Assembly: GCA_013420905.1 (NCBI GenBank)
Contig: JAAXNY010000013.1
Coordinates: forward strand, 1,488,001 to 1,552,000
Source: Collybia mongolica
Taxonomy: Eukaryota > Basidiomycota > Agaricomycetes > Agaricales > Clitocybaceae
Direction: 5' to 3'
Length of the DNA: 64,000 nucleotides
The position numbers and the translations under genes were made by a program. The notes under the pieces are model-generated. The model was not told where the DNA came from, ran no database searches, and was given only the letters and a program-made list of their open reading frames with translations. Shown piece after piece: positions 37,414-48,812 of this stretch. Positions within the stretch are counted from its first letter, which is position 1, and the number at the start of each line of letters is the position of its first letter.

Positions 37414-40400
37414 TCAATGCAATACTCCCATTTGTCTCCAACATAGAACCCAAGCTTTCATGTCCGCGTTTGATAATGGTGAGAGATTACCCAACGTTTT
37501 GGGTGCGGCAGCTAAAGCTCGATCGATTGAAGGCGTCGGAAATCCAAACGCCTCCGTATCCATATAGACAGTGGAGGAAGACCGGTACAGTGAACGGTAG
37601 AAATCCAGGAGCAGCAGGGCTGGATTGTTATTTTGGGGTGCTTCTACCATATCGTCGTTGTCCGTACTTGATGCTTCCAGAGCCAAAAACCAATCCCAGT
37701 AGCTGACCAAGCGCGTGCCCAATATTTCCGCAAATGCTTCAAAGACGAAAGAGGACGACACAGGAATGGGGTGTGTAAGATTGAGGAAGGTGTCTTGACT
37801 TGACCTCATCTCTGTTATTGCAGCCGCAGCAACATGCACGGGGATCCATGTAACATTCTAATTATCACTCTCGATTCAGTAACGGGCATTTTTGTTTTGG
37901 TCGAATTCAAGAGAAACACTTACGCCATCTGGCCTTGGTAAACATCCTAGATGCTGCCCAGACCGAACGATAGATGGGACCCATTCTACAGGATCCCAAT
38001 ATCCACTAGAGCTTCCACAAATATGACCAGGCCGGATGATAATAGGCGTCAAAGGAGTTTGTGCGCTCGCTCTGACCAGCATGTTCTCTGTTACCCATTT
38101 TGATTCCGTGTATCCCAAGCCCATAGCTGTGCCGGGTTGACAATTTTCTTTTTCAGGAACGGGAATCCCTCGTGCCCAATCTGTGCTTTCGGAATAAATA
38201 AAAAACACAAAGTCAGAACAGCCACCCACTTGAGAACACACTCAAAGTGCTTATAAACACTAGGCGAGGGACAACATCACGCTTAGATCCTAGGGCGAAA
38301 TCGACGATGCGGCGCGTTCCTGCTATCAGGGGCTCCATGGAAGAGAGGGAAACGTTAAAATCGACCCGCCAGGCTACATGAAGGACCGATGAGATAGAAA
38401 CTATGAAATGAATCAATTTGAACGAAACCATTATGAATTATATGGGTTATAACCGACTGAAGTTGGTGATACGTATCAGGACCCAGACCGAGGTACTCTG
38501 AGGTGGTGTCACCTTCGAGGAAGACTATCTTATCCGAGGAAAGCACAGAGACGTCGATACCCCGAGTAGAGAAACCTGATAAATGCCTGTCCTTGACAGA
38601 ACTTTTATCTCTCGTGTCTCTTCGGTTCAGTGCATACACCCCCGTCACCTCAGGGGTCTCCACAAGGCTCTTCAGGATATGGGAGCCCAAAAATCCCGTA
38701 CTGCCAGTAAGTAGAACGGTATCACCTCCTGCCGCCGTGTGTTTGTGTGGTTGGGGGTGATGTGAGGGAAACGTAGCGCTATATTTACGCCCCAGGCCCT
38801 CCATCTCTGCCAATTTTCCCGATGTCATGGACAGTGCAACGGAATATTGTCCGTGATGTATCATTTGTAACAGGTACGATGTGAGTTTGTTGATAGTTGG
38901 GTTGAAGTAGACGAGATTCTGGGGGATTTTATTGTGGGCGTGTAGTTTGATGCTCCGACGAAGGCCGTCTACTATGATATTTCGTATCCATATCGCTCGG
39001 AAACTTCGGTACGTCAGCAGCTTGACTATCGCAAGTGATATGAACATACCTGTCGCAGCCCGCTTGGAATATATCTTCGTCATCCTTAATAGAGTGTTTC
39101 ATGGCCTTAATCACCGCCCTTTGAATAAACGTCGTGCACTCGGCTTGCCTCCAGGTCACGGGAATGATTATGTCTGCCTGGGATGATACTTCAATGGATG
39201 CGTATACTTGGTCTATCTCTTGTTCATATGCTTCTATGACCGCGTTTCTCTTAGGCGTTCCTTTCGTATTATATTCGAAAGGCTTAAAGGGTTTCGAAAC
39301 CAGGACCATTTCGTGAAACAGACGAGAATGCGTCGGAGAGAGGCGATTCGCCTCTTTTACCAAAGGCCTGTCGCATAACGTTATGTATCAATATCATTGT
39401 TTTGTGGAAGTTACTCACCAGATCTCGGCCCGAAAGGCATTGAGTTGTCGCTCGTCGATTGGATTGAACAAGTACTCGGGCAGCAGATCGAGCAATATTC
39501 CTGCATGAAAACGGCCGCGACCAAACATCACGGCACCTCGTATTTTTGGGTGTCGTATGAGTATGCTTTCTATGTGCCCAACCAGTCAGATTTATGTATT
39601 AAATTCTAAAAGATTCATACCTATGGGTACAGGGTTGGTCTTGATACGGGATGGGAGTAATAAGTACTCATTACGAACTGTTCACAGATTGATGTTCACC
39701 TTTTCACCGGTGGAGTGTGTTATTTGGTCGTCACATCGACCATATACACGCCAAAGGTTTAGAGTGGTAGGATGCCGAACCAAGAGGTCATTGGTATCGT
39801 ACGCTTTCATACCATTATATTTTGCATTGATTAAGTTGGGGGTAAGTGTGGGAGATTCCTTATGAAAGCAGGTATTTTCAGAATATACAGATAAGCAGGA
39901 AAATGTGGACCTACCACAATCAATAATTGCAAGACGTTTTCCTGATATGGTATAAGAGCAGGTTTACAATGTGACGAAAACTGGTAAGGCATATTGTTGG
40001 TGGTTTGTACGACGGCTTCATGGAAACATACCTCAAAGTAATTCCAGTCTGCGGCGCGCCCCCCTAATTTTGAAAATGAGATTTGAAGAACTGACATATG
40101 TACTGTGCACTTACGAGGGAGAAACTTCACCACGCACCCGACTTCCGTACTATGAGATCCACAATGAGCGAAAGGGAACCTGGTCTCCTGTTCATCGCAG
40201 TACTTACGCGCCATAGAACGGAATGAGATTTACACCTTCCGCCACAAGTCTTTCGCCAACTTCTTGTTGCATTGGAGCACCTCCAAAAACCTAAAATTTC
40301 AATCAGTCTGGGCAACAGTAGATGTGAACTTTACCCTTACAACTGCTCGGAATTTTTTAAGCTCAGTAACGTTCTCAGGGCGTTCAGCCCATGCCTCATG

Positions 40401-41640
40401 AGAATTTATTTGTCAGTGTTCTCATTATTGTAGTAAAAAAGAGTTACCTCTATAAAAGCAGGAACGCAGAAAATGATAGAGCTATTTGTTGTAAGTGCCC
40501 CAGACAATACGCGTTCTGGGGTTGGGATGACAGGCGTATCATTTGGTGCAAAACTTGCCACTTTCACGCCTGATGTCATCTGGAGGGAAGGGGGGTTCGA
40601 GAGTTAAAACGAAAAGGTCGATAACAACAAGAGATCGACTGATTACCGTCCAGGTTAGTAGGGAAGTACCCATGGCATCTGGGTGGGTTTGGGATGAAAA
40701 AAACGATTATAAAACACAAAAGACTCACGGTAGAGACGCAAAGAATGGGAGCAGAGAATTTGACCACATATGTCAACATCACCGTAATCTGAATTTTCGT
40801 CAGCATGGGATACCAAGCGGGTTGAGGGGTATTATTTCACAAGGAAGTAACCCCCATTGAATGAGAGTTCGATGCGTAAGTTTCACAGGTTTGGGAAAAG
40901 CACTAGTTCCTAACGAAAGACTAATCAGATTAACGTCAGTTATATCAGCAGGAGGTCGAATCACCTAAAGAATGTAGAATCAGGGCGGGCGCTAGACCAG
41001 CCGGATGTTCCATAGGTTCAAGCGGCACGAACAAGTCGTCTGACGCCTCAAAAAGAGACTCAAAGGACGGAATAGGAAGGAGATGTATGTGGGCGCCGAG
41101 GCCCCCCATTAAAGGCTGTGCGCAAATTGTACCAGCGAGTCTCTGTATTGCTGGGTCATCGCTGACGAACATATATATCGAGTTGACTTGTCGCAAAAGG
41201 TGAGCTATGGCAATCGCCGAGTTACGCATTGATATAGGAAACGCCTGGTAACCAGCGCGCAGTATTCCGACGACCAGCGCACAATAAGTGAACGTATCTT
41301 GCAAACATTGAAGATATATTTTGGTACCATACTTCCACTATGGAAAGGCTTAGTATCACTCACCCGTATGTCCCAGAATGCTGATTACTGTTGACTGGTT
41401 GTGGATGTTCTCCGCGCGCAGCGAATTTTGAACATATCGCGTGGCAGTATGAATAGCCCTGGACGCCTGCAACCACAAGATCGTCTTCGTTGTTCCGTTC
41501 AAGTCCTTGTATACGAAAAGGGGGTGTTGTGAGTTGTGGAACCCGTTGTAGTCATAAATTTCTGGTAGCGACAAGGACCCGTCCAAAGGGGGCGGGGAGA
41601 ACGTTCGACAGCTCACTGCCTGGGGTGTGGGGAATGCCAT
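37414..41640 (-). CDS. Adenylate-forming reductase (A-T-R, NRPS-like), copy 2
   Basis: A paralog of the gene at 25787-30107 with the same order of domains. It starts MAFPTPQAVSCRTFSPPPLD, then GSLSLPEIYDYN. Adenylation motifs: ILHSLGTSAFPKPVKLTHRT (joined across an intron near 40910-40970), YGRCDDQITHSTGEK and VMFGRGRFHAGILLDLLPEY. The carrier site reads DEDIFQAGCDSFRAIWIRN with Ser restored by the intron at about 39017-39056. The reductase domain has TVLLTGSTGFLGSHILKSL and LGYTESKWVTENMLVRA. It ends KAWVLCWRQMGVLH at 37414. In the A3 core the second Ser of HSSG is Leu (HSLG), so the two copies probably differ in substrate or efficiency. Many introns are present and all joins I followed keep frame. 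Estimated length is just over 1,000 residues. Confidence 0.9.
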
Positions 41641-42424
41641 TGCTGCACCACGTCGTGGCGTGCCCTGGAGCTTGGGTTTATATGTAATGAGTCCGTTACG
41701 GAAAAGAACAAGCTATATCCCAAGATTTGAACCCTATCACTAAGGCCCAATCACCGTGCTACTCTCCGGTGTCTATGGTTAGGCGCATGGCTGCGCGCTG
41801 TTTGATTATGCGACCACCAAATCGTCTTGGGCGCGCTTGTAGCTGCGGACCATATATGCTTGATTGATTGTGTACGCATAAGGATGAAGACATAAACCGA
41901 AGCGCGCGATTTCGATGGAATCACCTGCTCTTAATCAAGCTCCGTCTAGGTCGGAATTTCTTCAGACTTTGATCTGATGCTGTGCTACTCAGGATTTACC
42001 GCCCATGGAATCGTGATTATTGTCAGTATATAAATACATCATCCACGCCAAGTCATGTTGGCTGTTAGATAGCGCTCAGGTCGTAATGTCATCCATATAT
42101 ATGGCAGAACCCAAGAACCGCTGTTTATGTAGATATCTTCCTTGCGACTCTTGGATAGCATGTCCGGTCAGACGATGTGCTGTATTAACAGATCAGTTTT
42201 GGTCAGACCTATAAATGTGGATTCAGCCATTCAGACAAAAGTGAACCCCGCCGACAAGGGCCGTGATATCAACATAGAGAAACCCAGCCAATGTTCATGA
42301 TCAGCTACTGTATAGTAGCCTGAGGTGATCGTGACAGGAGGCGGCGTGCATGGTATCACATAAATTTTGTGCGTTGCATAGGCCATACAAACGTAACTTC
42401 CGACCTCAAGCATCAGCTAAAGGC
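41641..42424. other. Intergenic: promoter of reductase 2, 3' side of RPL24
   Basis: This 0.78-kb gap contains no recognisable gene. The putative TATA element of reductase 2 is at its left edge. Short plus-strand frames (42020-42214) lack known motifs. Confidence 0.55.
41677..41682 (-). promoter_or_regulatory. TATA-like element of reductase 2
   Basis: The minus strand reads TATAAA within ACATATAAACCC, about 37 bases upstream of the ATG at 41640. The reductase paralog has a similar element about 50 bases upstream of its start. Confidence 0.45.
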
Positions 42425-43048
42425 TCATCGGCCGGCCTTTCCACCCTTCATCTGCTGCTTCGACACTTTAGGGCCAGAGGGTGCACTGGAACGTCCAGTG
42501 GGCTTTGAAACATAGTCTTAGTACAACAACGATGACCGCGACGGGAAAGACAACTAACCTTGGCCTTCTTGACCTCCTTCTCCTTCTTCTCTGACTTGGC
42601 CTTTGTGATGGCGGCCAATCGTTGTTGTGAGCGAACAGCAGCAGTCTGGTTTCGCTTGGCTGCGATGGTAGCAAGGTCAGCGCCAACGATACCGCGCTGG
42701 TGCTTCACAGTTCGGCGCGAGCGCTTCTTAGCAACCTCCTCTGTGATACCCTTCTTGTGCATCCGACGGTAGACCTGGGGTCCATGCGATCTTGCGGGGA
42801 TTCTTCCGTTGCAGGAACAGTGACGAGTTTTTGGAGCTGGCGAAGCGGAAGACCTGTTACAACTTCATATGAGCTACGCATATGTGGAATAAAGGGGGGC
42901 TCGCACTTTGCTGTCCCCGCGGACAAAGAGTTTGCCCTTGCTGGGGTAGATACGGAAGCCAGAGAACGAGTCAATTTCGACCTTCTGTACTCGGCGAAGA
43001 TATGTGAATTACCACACGCAATTGAATCAGAAAGAACATGCGTACCAT
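42425..43048 (-). CDS. RPL24: 60S ribosomal protein L24 (eL24), with apparent frameshift
   Basis: Ribosomal protein L24 of the large subunit. Exon 1 is only the ATG (43046-43048), followed by an intron with donor gtacgc. Exon 2 gives [26 protein letters not shown], exon 3 [25 protein letters not shown], and the rest [20 protein letters not shown], then [21 protein letters not shown] final exon ends [14 protein letters not shown] (stop at 42425). Between IAWT and VYRR the reading frame breaks. The window has GGGG on the plus strand at 42777-42780, where GGG would give the family sequence [14 protein letters not shown]. With four G the frame runs into unrelated residues. Since this protein is essential, a base-calling error in the homopolymer is more likely than a real mutation. 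Confidence 0.9.
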
Positions 43049-43802
43049 CTAAGAGGGAAATAGTCCATCGGCGGTCAGTCATAAATTGGATACATGATAT
43101 TGACAAAAGTCATCCAAAGTCTCCACATGCCATCCATCCTCAATTCCATCCTCTCATTACATTCTGCATATTCACGGATACCCATGACTCCTGATAGTCC
43201 GATCCTGCACTCCTGTGGTCTTAAAATGCATAAATTCGTGCTCACCTTGCTGGGTTTTTATCGATTGGCGTTACTGAGCGTTGGGAATCCAACTGGAACA
43301 GATCCTCTCGGCAGTTGCCGCCACCACGTGGCGCCGCTAATATTCTTGCCGAAATTCCTCAATCGTCATCGCGTTAGTCGTGTTGAGTTTCCTTTCGAAT
43401 GCATAGGAAGTGGGGTCAAGCTGATATTAGATATGATCAAAAAAATAGGTATAGCTGAGTGTTGTATGGGAATAACAGCATGAAGAGCTTCCTTTTGCCA
43501 ATGCTAAGTTCAGCGTCATTTCCGAACCGTGTTCGGGGAACACACAAAATGTAGTTGTTGGACAATATCTCCCAATCACAAGATTGGTTTGGGTGAAGAC
43601 TAAGTTTCCAAAGAGTAATAAGTAATAATATCTGCGTAGAAGAAGTCCAAATTCTCAAATGGTGATATGCGGGTACCGCCCGACCACACATTAGGTACGA
43701 TACAATTATCCATGTCATGAAATCAGTCCTTGCCTAGTCCTCGCGCGTTTCTATATAGTCTAGTCCCCATCACAGATCGTCCGCACAGAGAAAGTTCGGC
43801 GT
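43049..43802. other. Intergenic: RPL24 promoter side and GNA1 3' side
   Basis: These 750 bases carry no recognised gene. A 129-codon plus-strand frame (43094-43483) has no known domain and a composition like translated non-coding DNA. The RPL24 promoter must lie at the left end. Confidence 0.5.
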
Positions 43803-44527
43803 TCATAGCTTTGGCGAGTGAGTTCTCTCCGGGGTATACCTCGCCTGTATGATTATGAGCAGAGAAATATGAGGGTCGTGTTCTCGGACCCACCATTTCG
43901 TTCTCTTTCTTCTCGAACCCACACTTCTCGTAAAAAGCTATGTTAAGTCCATCAGAGCCAAGAAGGAAATTCTGAAATACAAAGTCGGCATACGAATGTT
44001 CTTATCACTGCAGTTCAGAATTGTCTTATATGCGCCACTGTTTTCGCTCAGGTTTATGAGTGCTTGTATGATCTTGAGACCCAATTTCTTTCCCTGCTGT
44101 TTCGGGTCCACGGCAATGTCTTCGATGTGGCCAACACAGCTCAATCCCCTTTGGAACTTGCGCTCCATGAACACAGTCCCGACACCCGCAATCGTGTCGG
44201 TAGTCTTATCGACCATGACGATGGTGTAATATGTACGGGGTAGCGCACGTAAGGAGTTAAAGTGAACAACCCAAGCTGCCTCGCCTGGGTCCGTGGTTTT
44301 AGTCAAGATTGAGAGTACCTGGAGGTGGCCGCGTCTATAGTCCGTAGAGGACAATGGGCGCACCTGATTGGTGAGCAAAGTCAGGGCTAAATACGCCTTG
44401 TGGTTTGTTGCTAACATACATGAACATCTGCGTGGAGCTGGCTCTTGACCTCGTGTGAGATAAGGTCAGGGGGGAAAAGAAGGTCGAGCTCGTTGTCGGG
44501 AGTGAATGGTGACGTGACTGAGAGCAT
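43803..44527 (-). CDS. GNA1: Glucosamine-6-phosphate N-acetyltransferase
   Basis: A GNAT-fold enzyme that acetylates glucosamine 6-phosphate with acetyl-CoA on the way to UDP-GlcNAc and chitin. The ATG at 44527 gives MLSVTSPFTPDNELDLLFPP, then DLISHEVKSQLHADVH. After an intron comes VRPLSSTDYRRGHLQVLSIL, YYTIVMVDKTTDTIAGVGTV, FMERKFQRGLSCVGHIEDIA and the acetyl-CoA loop VDPKQQGKKLGLKIIQAL. Next is YKTILNCSDKNI, and across another intron PFYEKCGFEKKENEM. I place a last intron (gtgggt...catacag) so that the protein ends EMARYTPERTHSPKL at 43803, which suits the family length. Without that intron the frame runs about 50 residues further, to 43723. TATATA sits about 30 bases upstream of the start. 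The gene looks intact. Confidence 0.9.
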
Positions 44528-45379
44528 TTGAGATTAGGGAATGAAGGATAGATATATAGGAGGTAGTTGGTGGTAATGGGCGTAATTGAGGTTTTGAATG
44601 AAGAGTGTGGAAAAGTTTGACGTGCGGCATGGTTGCGATATTTTGTATTAGTTGCGGTGTGACCACAGCCACACTTTCAGCGTTTCAGGCCACAGACACA
44701 GCGCCAGAAATGATTTCTTCAGTTACTTCCGGGATTTGGGCACGTTCGTTTTGTTTTTGGAATCAGAGTTCAATGATGTTACTTTATATATGTCCCCAGT
44801 GGGTATCGAGGCCGCGAGGCGTGTACCATGTGAACATCACCGCCATCTGCTATCGCCAATTTGCCAAGCACATGCAACATTCATGTGGCTTATATTCTTT
44901 TTCTTCACGCTACATTTATGGCGGTAGCCATTACTTTCTTTTACAAAAGAATTGTGTCTCTCCCCCGTCTACAATATTTCATCCATATCCAAGGTTCAGA
45001 ATCATGTATGTTCCATTTTCACATGTCAAGTTTATGATTTTTGACACTGAAACCAAACCGAACGTTTAGGAAAACATCTTTTTCTGTGTCGTTTGATATC
45101 TTTTATGCCACTTTGGAATAGGTCATCCAGGGTTTAAGACCGTATCGAGGTACCCACTATGATGCAGCCCTGGACTACCTTTATACTTGTGTCTTCTCAG
45201 GACTATGGTAACTATCAGCTTATATTGAGTGTCGAAGAGCGTCACCTCAGGGTACCAATCAGCTCTAACGCGCGATCTAATGGCGCTGTACGATGAATCG
45301 TGTTTTCTGCTAATACATATACTCCAACTAATACCATTTCCAATATGAAGATGCCTTGCCTTGGATGACCCTGAGCATC
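44528..45379. other. Intergenic: GNA1 upstream, methyltransferase 3' side
   Basis: This 0.85-kb gap has overlapping plus-strand frames (44605-45069, 44652-44927) without any recognised domain. It should hold the GNA1 promoter. No repeat or RNA gene is visible. Confidence 0.5.
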
Positions 45380-46078
45380 TCATTCTTCATCGGATCTGGA
45401 CATGTTCTTTGTGGCCAGTATCCAATGGAATTGTTCCTCCATCCTCCCAACCTGCTCCACCGCCACTTCGTCTTCCACAATCTTCAAGCCTTTGCCGTTC
45501 GCCTTCAACATCTCCCTGTTTCCCTCCACTCCGAGTCCGCTCCAAAACATCTTCGCACCCATCCAGTCCTCCATCATCTGATCGCCAACATCCACAGCCA
45601 GGTTAAACAGCAGCCACCCGCCCTCTTTCAGCCATCCCGTTATCTTGCTCACCATCGGGCCCTGCTCCTCCTTTGGCAGGTGGAATATCGAGTAGAAGCC
45701 TACCACCGCATCGAAACTGCTCGGCTCGAAAGAGAGCGACATCATGTCACCATGGATCAGTGTGGCTTGTGGGACGTGCTCGCGCGCAAGTGCGATCTGC
45801 GCGGCAGAGGTGTCTACGCCTGTGACTTTGAGACCGTGCTTTATGAAGGCCTGTGTGCACGGAACGCCTGCTCCGCAGCCTAGTTCGAGAATGCTGGCTC
45901 CTGGAGCCAAGAGACTGATAAGTTTATCGAGGTGCTCCATGCGGGTTGTAGTTGGTTGAAGGGGGGACCATGCGAGATAAGCAGGAGCCACTACGTTGTA
46001 CCCGTCCTCAACGATGGCCTTGGATGATTTGGGAGTAGTTGGCTCAACAGATGCTGCAGGTGCTGATTCAGAACTCAT
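45380..46078 (-). CDS. Class I SAM-dependent methyltransferase
   Basis: A single-exon gene of 232 codons. After a Ser/Pro-rich N-tail and DGYNVVAPAYLAWSPLQP, the SAM-binding motif I is ILELGCGAGVPCTQAF, followed by VTGVDTSAAQIALAREH (motif II acidic residue), LIHGDMMSLSFEPSSFDAVV and GFYSIFHLPKEEQ. The C-terminal strand WLLFNLAVDVGD and a Trp-rich segment (DWMGAKMFWSGL) complete the fold. The small-molecule acceptor cannot be deduced. Absence of introns is unusual for this window. The start ATG at 46078 lies about 815 bases from the divergent Mo25 gene. Confidence 0.9.
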   Translation of the reverse strand: MSSESAPAASVEPTTPKSSKAIVEDGYNVVAPAYLAWSPLQPTTTRMEHLDKLISLLAPGASILELGCGAGVPCTQAFIKHGLKVTGVDTSAAQIALAREHVPQATLIHGDMMSLSFEPSSFDAVVGFYSIFHLPKEEQGPMVSKITGWLKEGGWLLFNLAVDVGDQMMEDWMGAKMFWSGLGVEGNREMLKANGKGLKIVEDEVAVEQVGRMEEQFHWILATKNMSRSDEE

Positions 46079-46892
46079 TGAGTCAACGGTAACTACGACT
46101 TCGGTTTCTCAAGGAGAACCAGATCAACGAGGTTGTGGTCGAGTCACTTTTTGATTACAAGCGCTGAGACTGCATCATCTCCAACATCTAGACAGATTCA
46201 ACCTTTCTTGGAAGGTCGATCGGCCCGGCCATTTATGCGTCAATTCCCTTTAAATTTTCAACAGTTTCAGCATACATATCAACTCAACCACTAGCGCAAC
46301 AACGTGTTATTTTCCGCATGTACTTATTCTGTTACTTTGAGCGCCCTTCTCCTGCATTAGGCGAAGTTCAACAAGGTACTGTTGTGACTCCAGGCAATCC
46401 CTCCAATGCCAACTTCTGTGTCAACAACTCCGCTGTCTAGATTTGCTTAAAGTGTCCTTGTACACGATATTGCCAACCAGTTATTCTTTGGAATCCATAT
46501 GGTTGTCTTGTCATTCAGTGATAAGCTGGGCTTCTATGTGGCTTTCATGTTTGAATTCAGTGTTCCTATGCCCCTTCTGTGATGTATTCTTCCAAAGGAC
46601 TAGACAAGCATTTGCATTCAAGAACACCTGGTTGGGTGCCTGTATTTAACTATAAAAGTCTGGGGTATGACCATGTTGCCCGGCCACCTAACCTGTATGG
46701 TGTTTAGAAATGGGACCGAGTCCACGCCGGGTTAATAAGCCGATCATTTGTTGCCCAAATTACACTCTCTGCCATTTCCTCTCTGAACACTCATTTCAGC
46801 CAGTACTTTGGACGACAACACGCTCTGTCATCCATCTCCCCAACCCTTTTTAAACCAAACCCTCCTCTTGGTTTGCGACCGTGGCGCCCACC
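46079..46892. other. Divergent promoter region, methyltransferase / Mo25
   Basis: This 0.8-kb gap between divergent genes has only one short frame (46443-46649). The stretch just before the Mo25 start is pyrimidine-rich (about 46760-46870), common ahead of fungal housekeeping genes. Confidence 0.55.
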
Positions 46893-48254
46893 ATGAACTT
46901 CTTCAAAACAAAACCACGCACACCGCCTGATCTGGTTCGAGGTCTACGAGATGCGATACCGAGGTTGGAATCAAGCGCTCCAGGAGGAGAGACTCGGCGG
47001 AAAGTAAGGAATACTCATATGTAACATACATACATCGTAGTTGAACGAGGTTGAACTGCTCTACATTGACTGACCGTTTCATTTTGTCAGGCGAACGAGG
47101 ATATTTCTAAGAATCTACAACAGATCAAAGCCATTTTATACGGGGACGGTGGTATGTAGTGTTTTTGATGTTCCCAAAGAACCTAGTCTGACTTTTCAAA
47201 AGACCCGGCACCAGAGCTTGTGGCACAACTTGCGCAGGAAACATACAACACCGATCTTCTGCATCACCTTGTCCTCAGCATCGCCCGTTTCGAATTCGAA
47301 GCTCGGAAAGACGTCGTTCAAATCTTCAACAACCTACTTCGCCGACAGATTGGCACACGGTGGCCAACAGTGGAATATCTCTGTGCCAAACACGAGGTCA
47401 TCTTTTCCGCACTTGCTGGATACGAGAACGAGGAGATTGCTTTGAACACTGGCATGATTCTCAAGGAGATGTTACGACATGAGCAACTTGCAAAGATTCT
47501 TTTGCATTCAGACCAGTACGCCGAACCAACCACATTGACGTGAACATAGGGGAAAGCTGACTTACCCCCTTATTTACAGGTTTTATAAATTCCCACATTA
47601 TATTGAGACGACAACATTTGGAATATCGTGTGACGCGTTCGCCAATCTCAAGGAAACACTCACGCGGCATAAACCTATGGTCGCGGAATACCTAGACAAG
47701 AACTATGATCGAGTACGCATTAACTAGGGAATATCAATTGTCGATCTCTAACGGCATTATACTATCCAGTTCTTCTCATCGTTCACCACCCTCATCCTCT
47801 CCAACAATTACGTCACGAAACGCCAATCTCTCAAGCTTTTGGGAGAAATCCTCCTTGATCGTGCAAACTTCAACGTTATGACGAGATATATAGCCAGCGA
47901 AGCCAACCTCAAGATGATGATGAATCTTCTACGAGACAAGAGTAAGAATATACAATTTGAAGCGTTCCATGTATTTAAGGTAAACAGTCCGAAGTCTGCA
48001 TTGCCCAAACCCCTCACTGATCAAACTTCTTCCCCTCAGGTATTCGTTGCGAACCCAAAGAAACCGCCGCAAATTGAATCGATTCTCCGACGCAATAAGG
48101 ACAAACTCTTAGTGTTCTTGAAGTCGTTCCACAACGACAAGGAAGGTGGAAATCGCATTGCAACCTGTATATAGGCCCCAGACTAAATAACCCCACAGAT
48201 GAGCAATTCAGCGACGAGAAACAGTTCTTGATCGTGCAGATTCAAGGTCTCTAG
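46893..48254 (+). CDS. HYM1: Mo25/Hym1 (CAB39) scaffold protein
   Basis: An armadillo-like helical-repeat scaffold that activates germinal-centre kinases in the RAM/MOR polarity and cell-separation pathway. The start at 46893 gives [20 protein letters not shown], followed by [59 protein letters not shown], then [49 protein letters not shown] and [20 protein letters not shown], ending [16 protein letters not shown]. These match Mo25 along its length, about 330 residues. Six short introns separate the exons, each join keeping frame; the last exon begins near 48200 and the stop is at 48252-48254. The Mo25 family binds an STE20-type kinase and its partner. No damage is visible. Confidence 0.94.
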
Positions 48255-48812
48255 CGCCCGTCTATATACAATCACCAATCCCCTACCCTTTCACGGCGCC
48301 ACGACATCACATCTTATTAAACCCGCAAAGATTCCTAATACCTGAGACACGCCATAAATCATGCTCGTTGAAAACGTCTTCAACTCTTGAGCTTTGTGCG
48401 TCACACTGGGGCCCGTTAGCGGGTCTTACAACTGGTTACACGGACCCTTGTCACCCGTTCTACCAAAATACCAACCCTCACTTTACGCGCAAATACCTAC
48501 GCATGATTTTTATTGTACCACCAGCCTGTTTCCATGACATCTGCACACCCCGAGCCGTGTTACTCTTCCACCATGTTATTCATTGGCATCTCCCCCATGT
48601 TCCATCTTTTTGTTAGGATATCCATCCATTTGACTATGTATTCATAGTGCTTCCGACTTCCAATTTTCCACAGCCCTTCATGGATCACACTCATATTTGA
48701 GTAATGAGTATGTAAGTACAGAAAGTCCTTCACTCAGACTCCGAGATGATCCGAGATCGATATTGTAGTTAACTTTGATGCATTGCGCAAGCCGATGTCC
48801 AGTGTCATAAAA
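48255..48812. other. Convergent intergenic region
   Basis: These 560 bases lie between the 3' ends of Mo25 and the lactonase gene. They contain no recognised coding region; one plus-strand frame (48368-48616) is probably chance. Confidence 0.5.

Noticed and set aside
43723..43802. C-terminal extension of GNA1 to 43723
   Set aside because: A 49-base intron with good signals gives a family-like end at 43803. The unspliced extension has no counterpart in the family.
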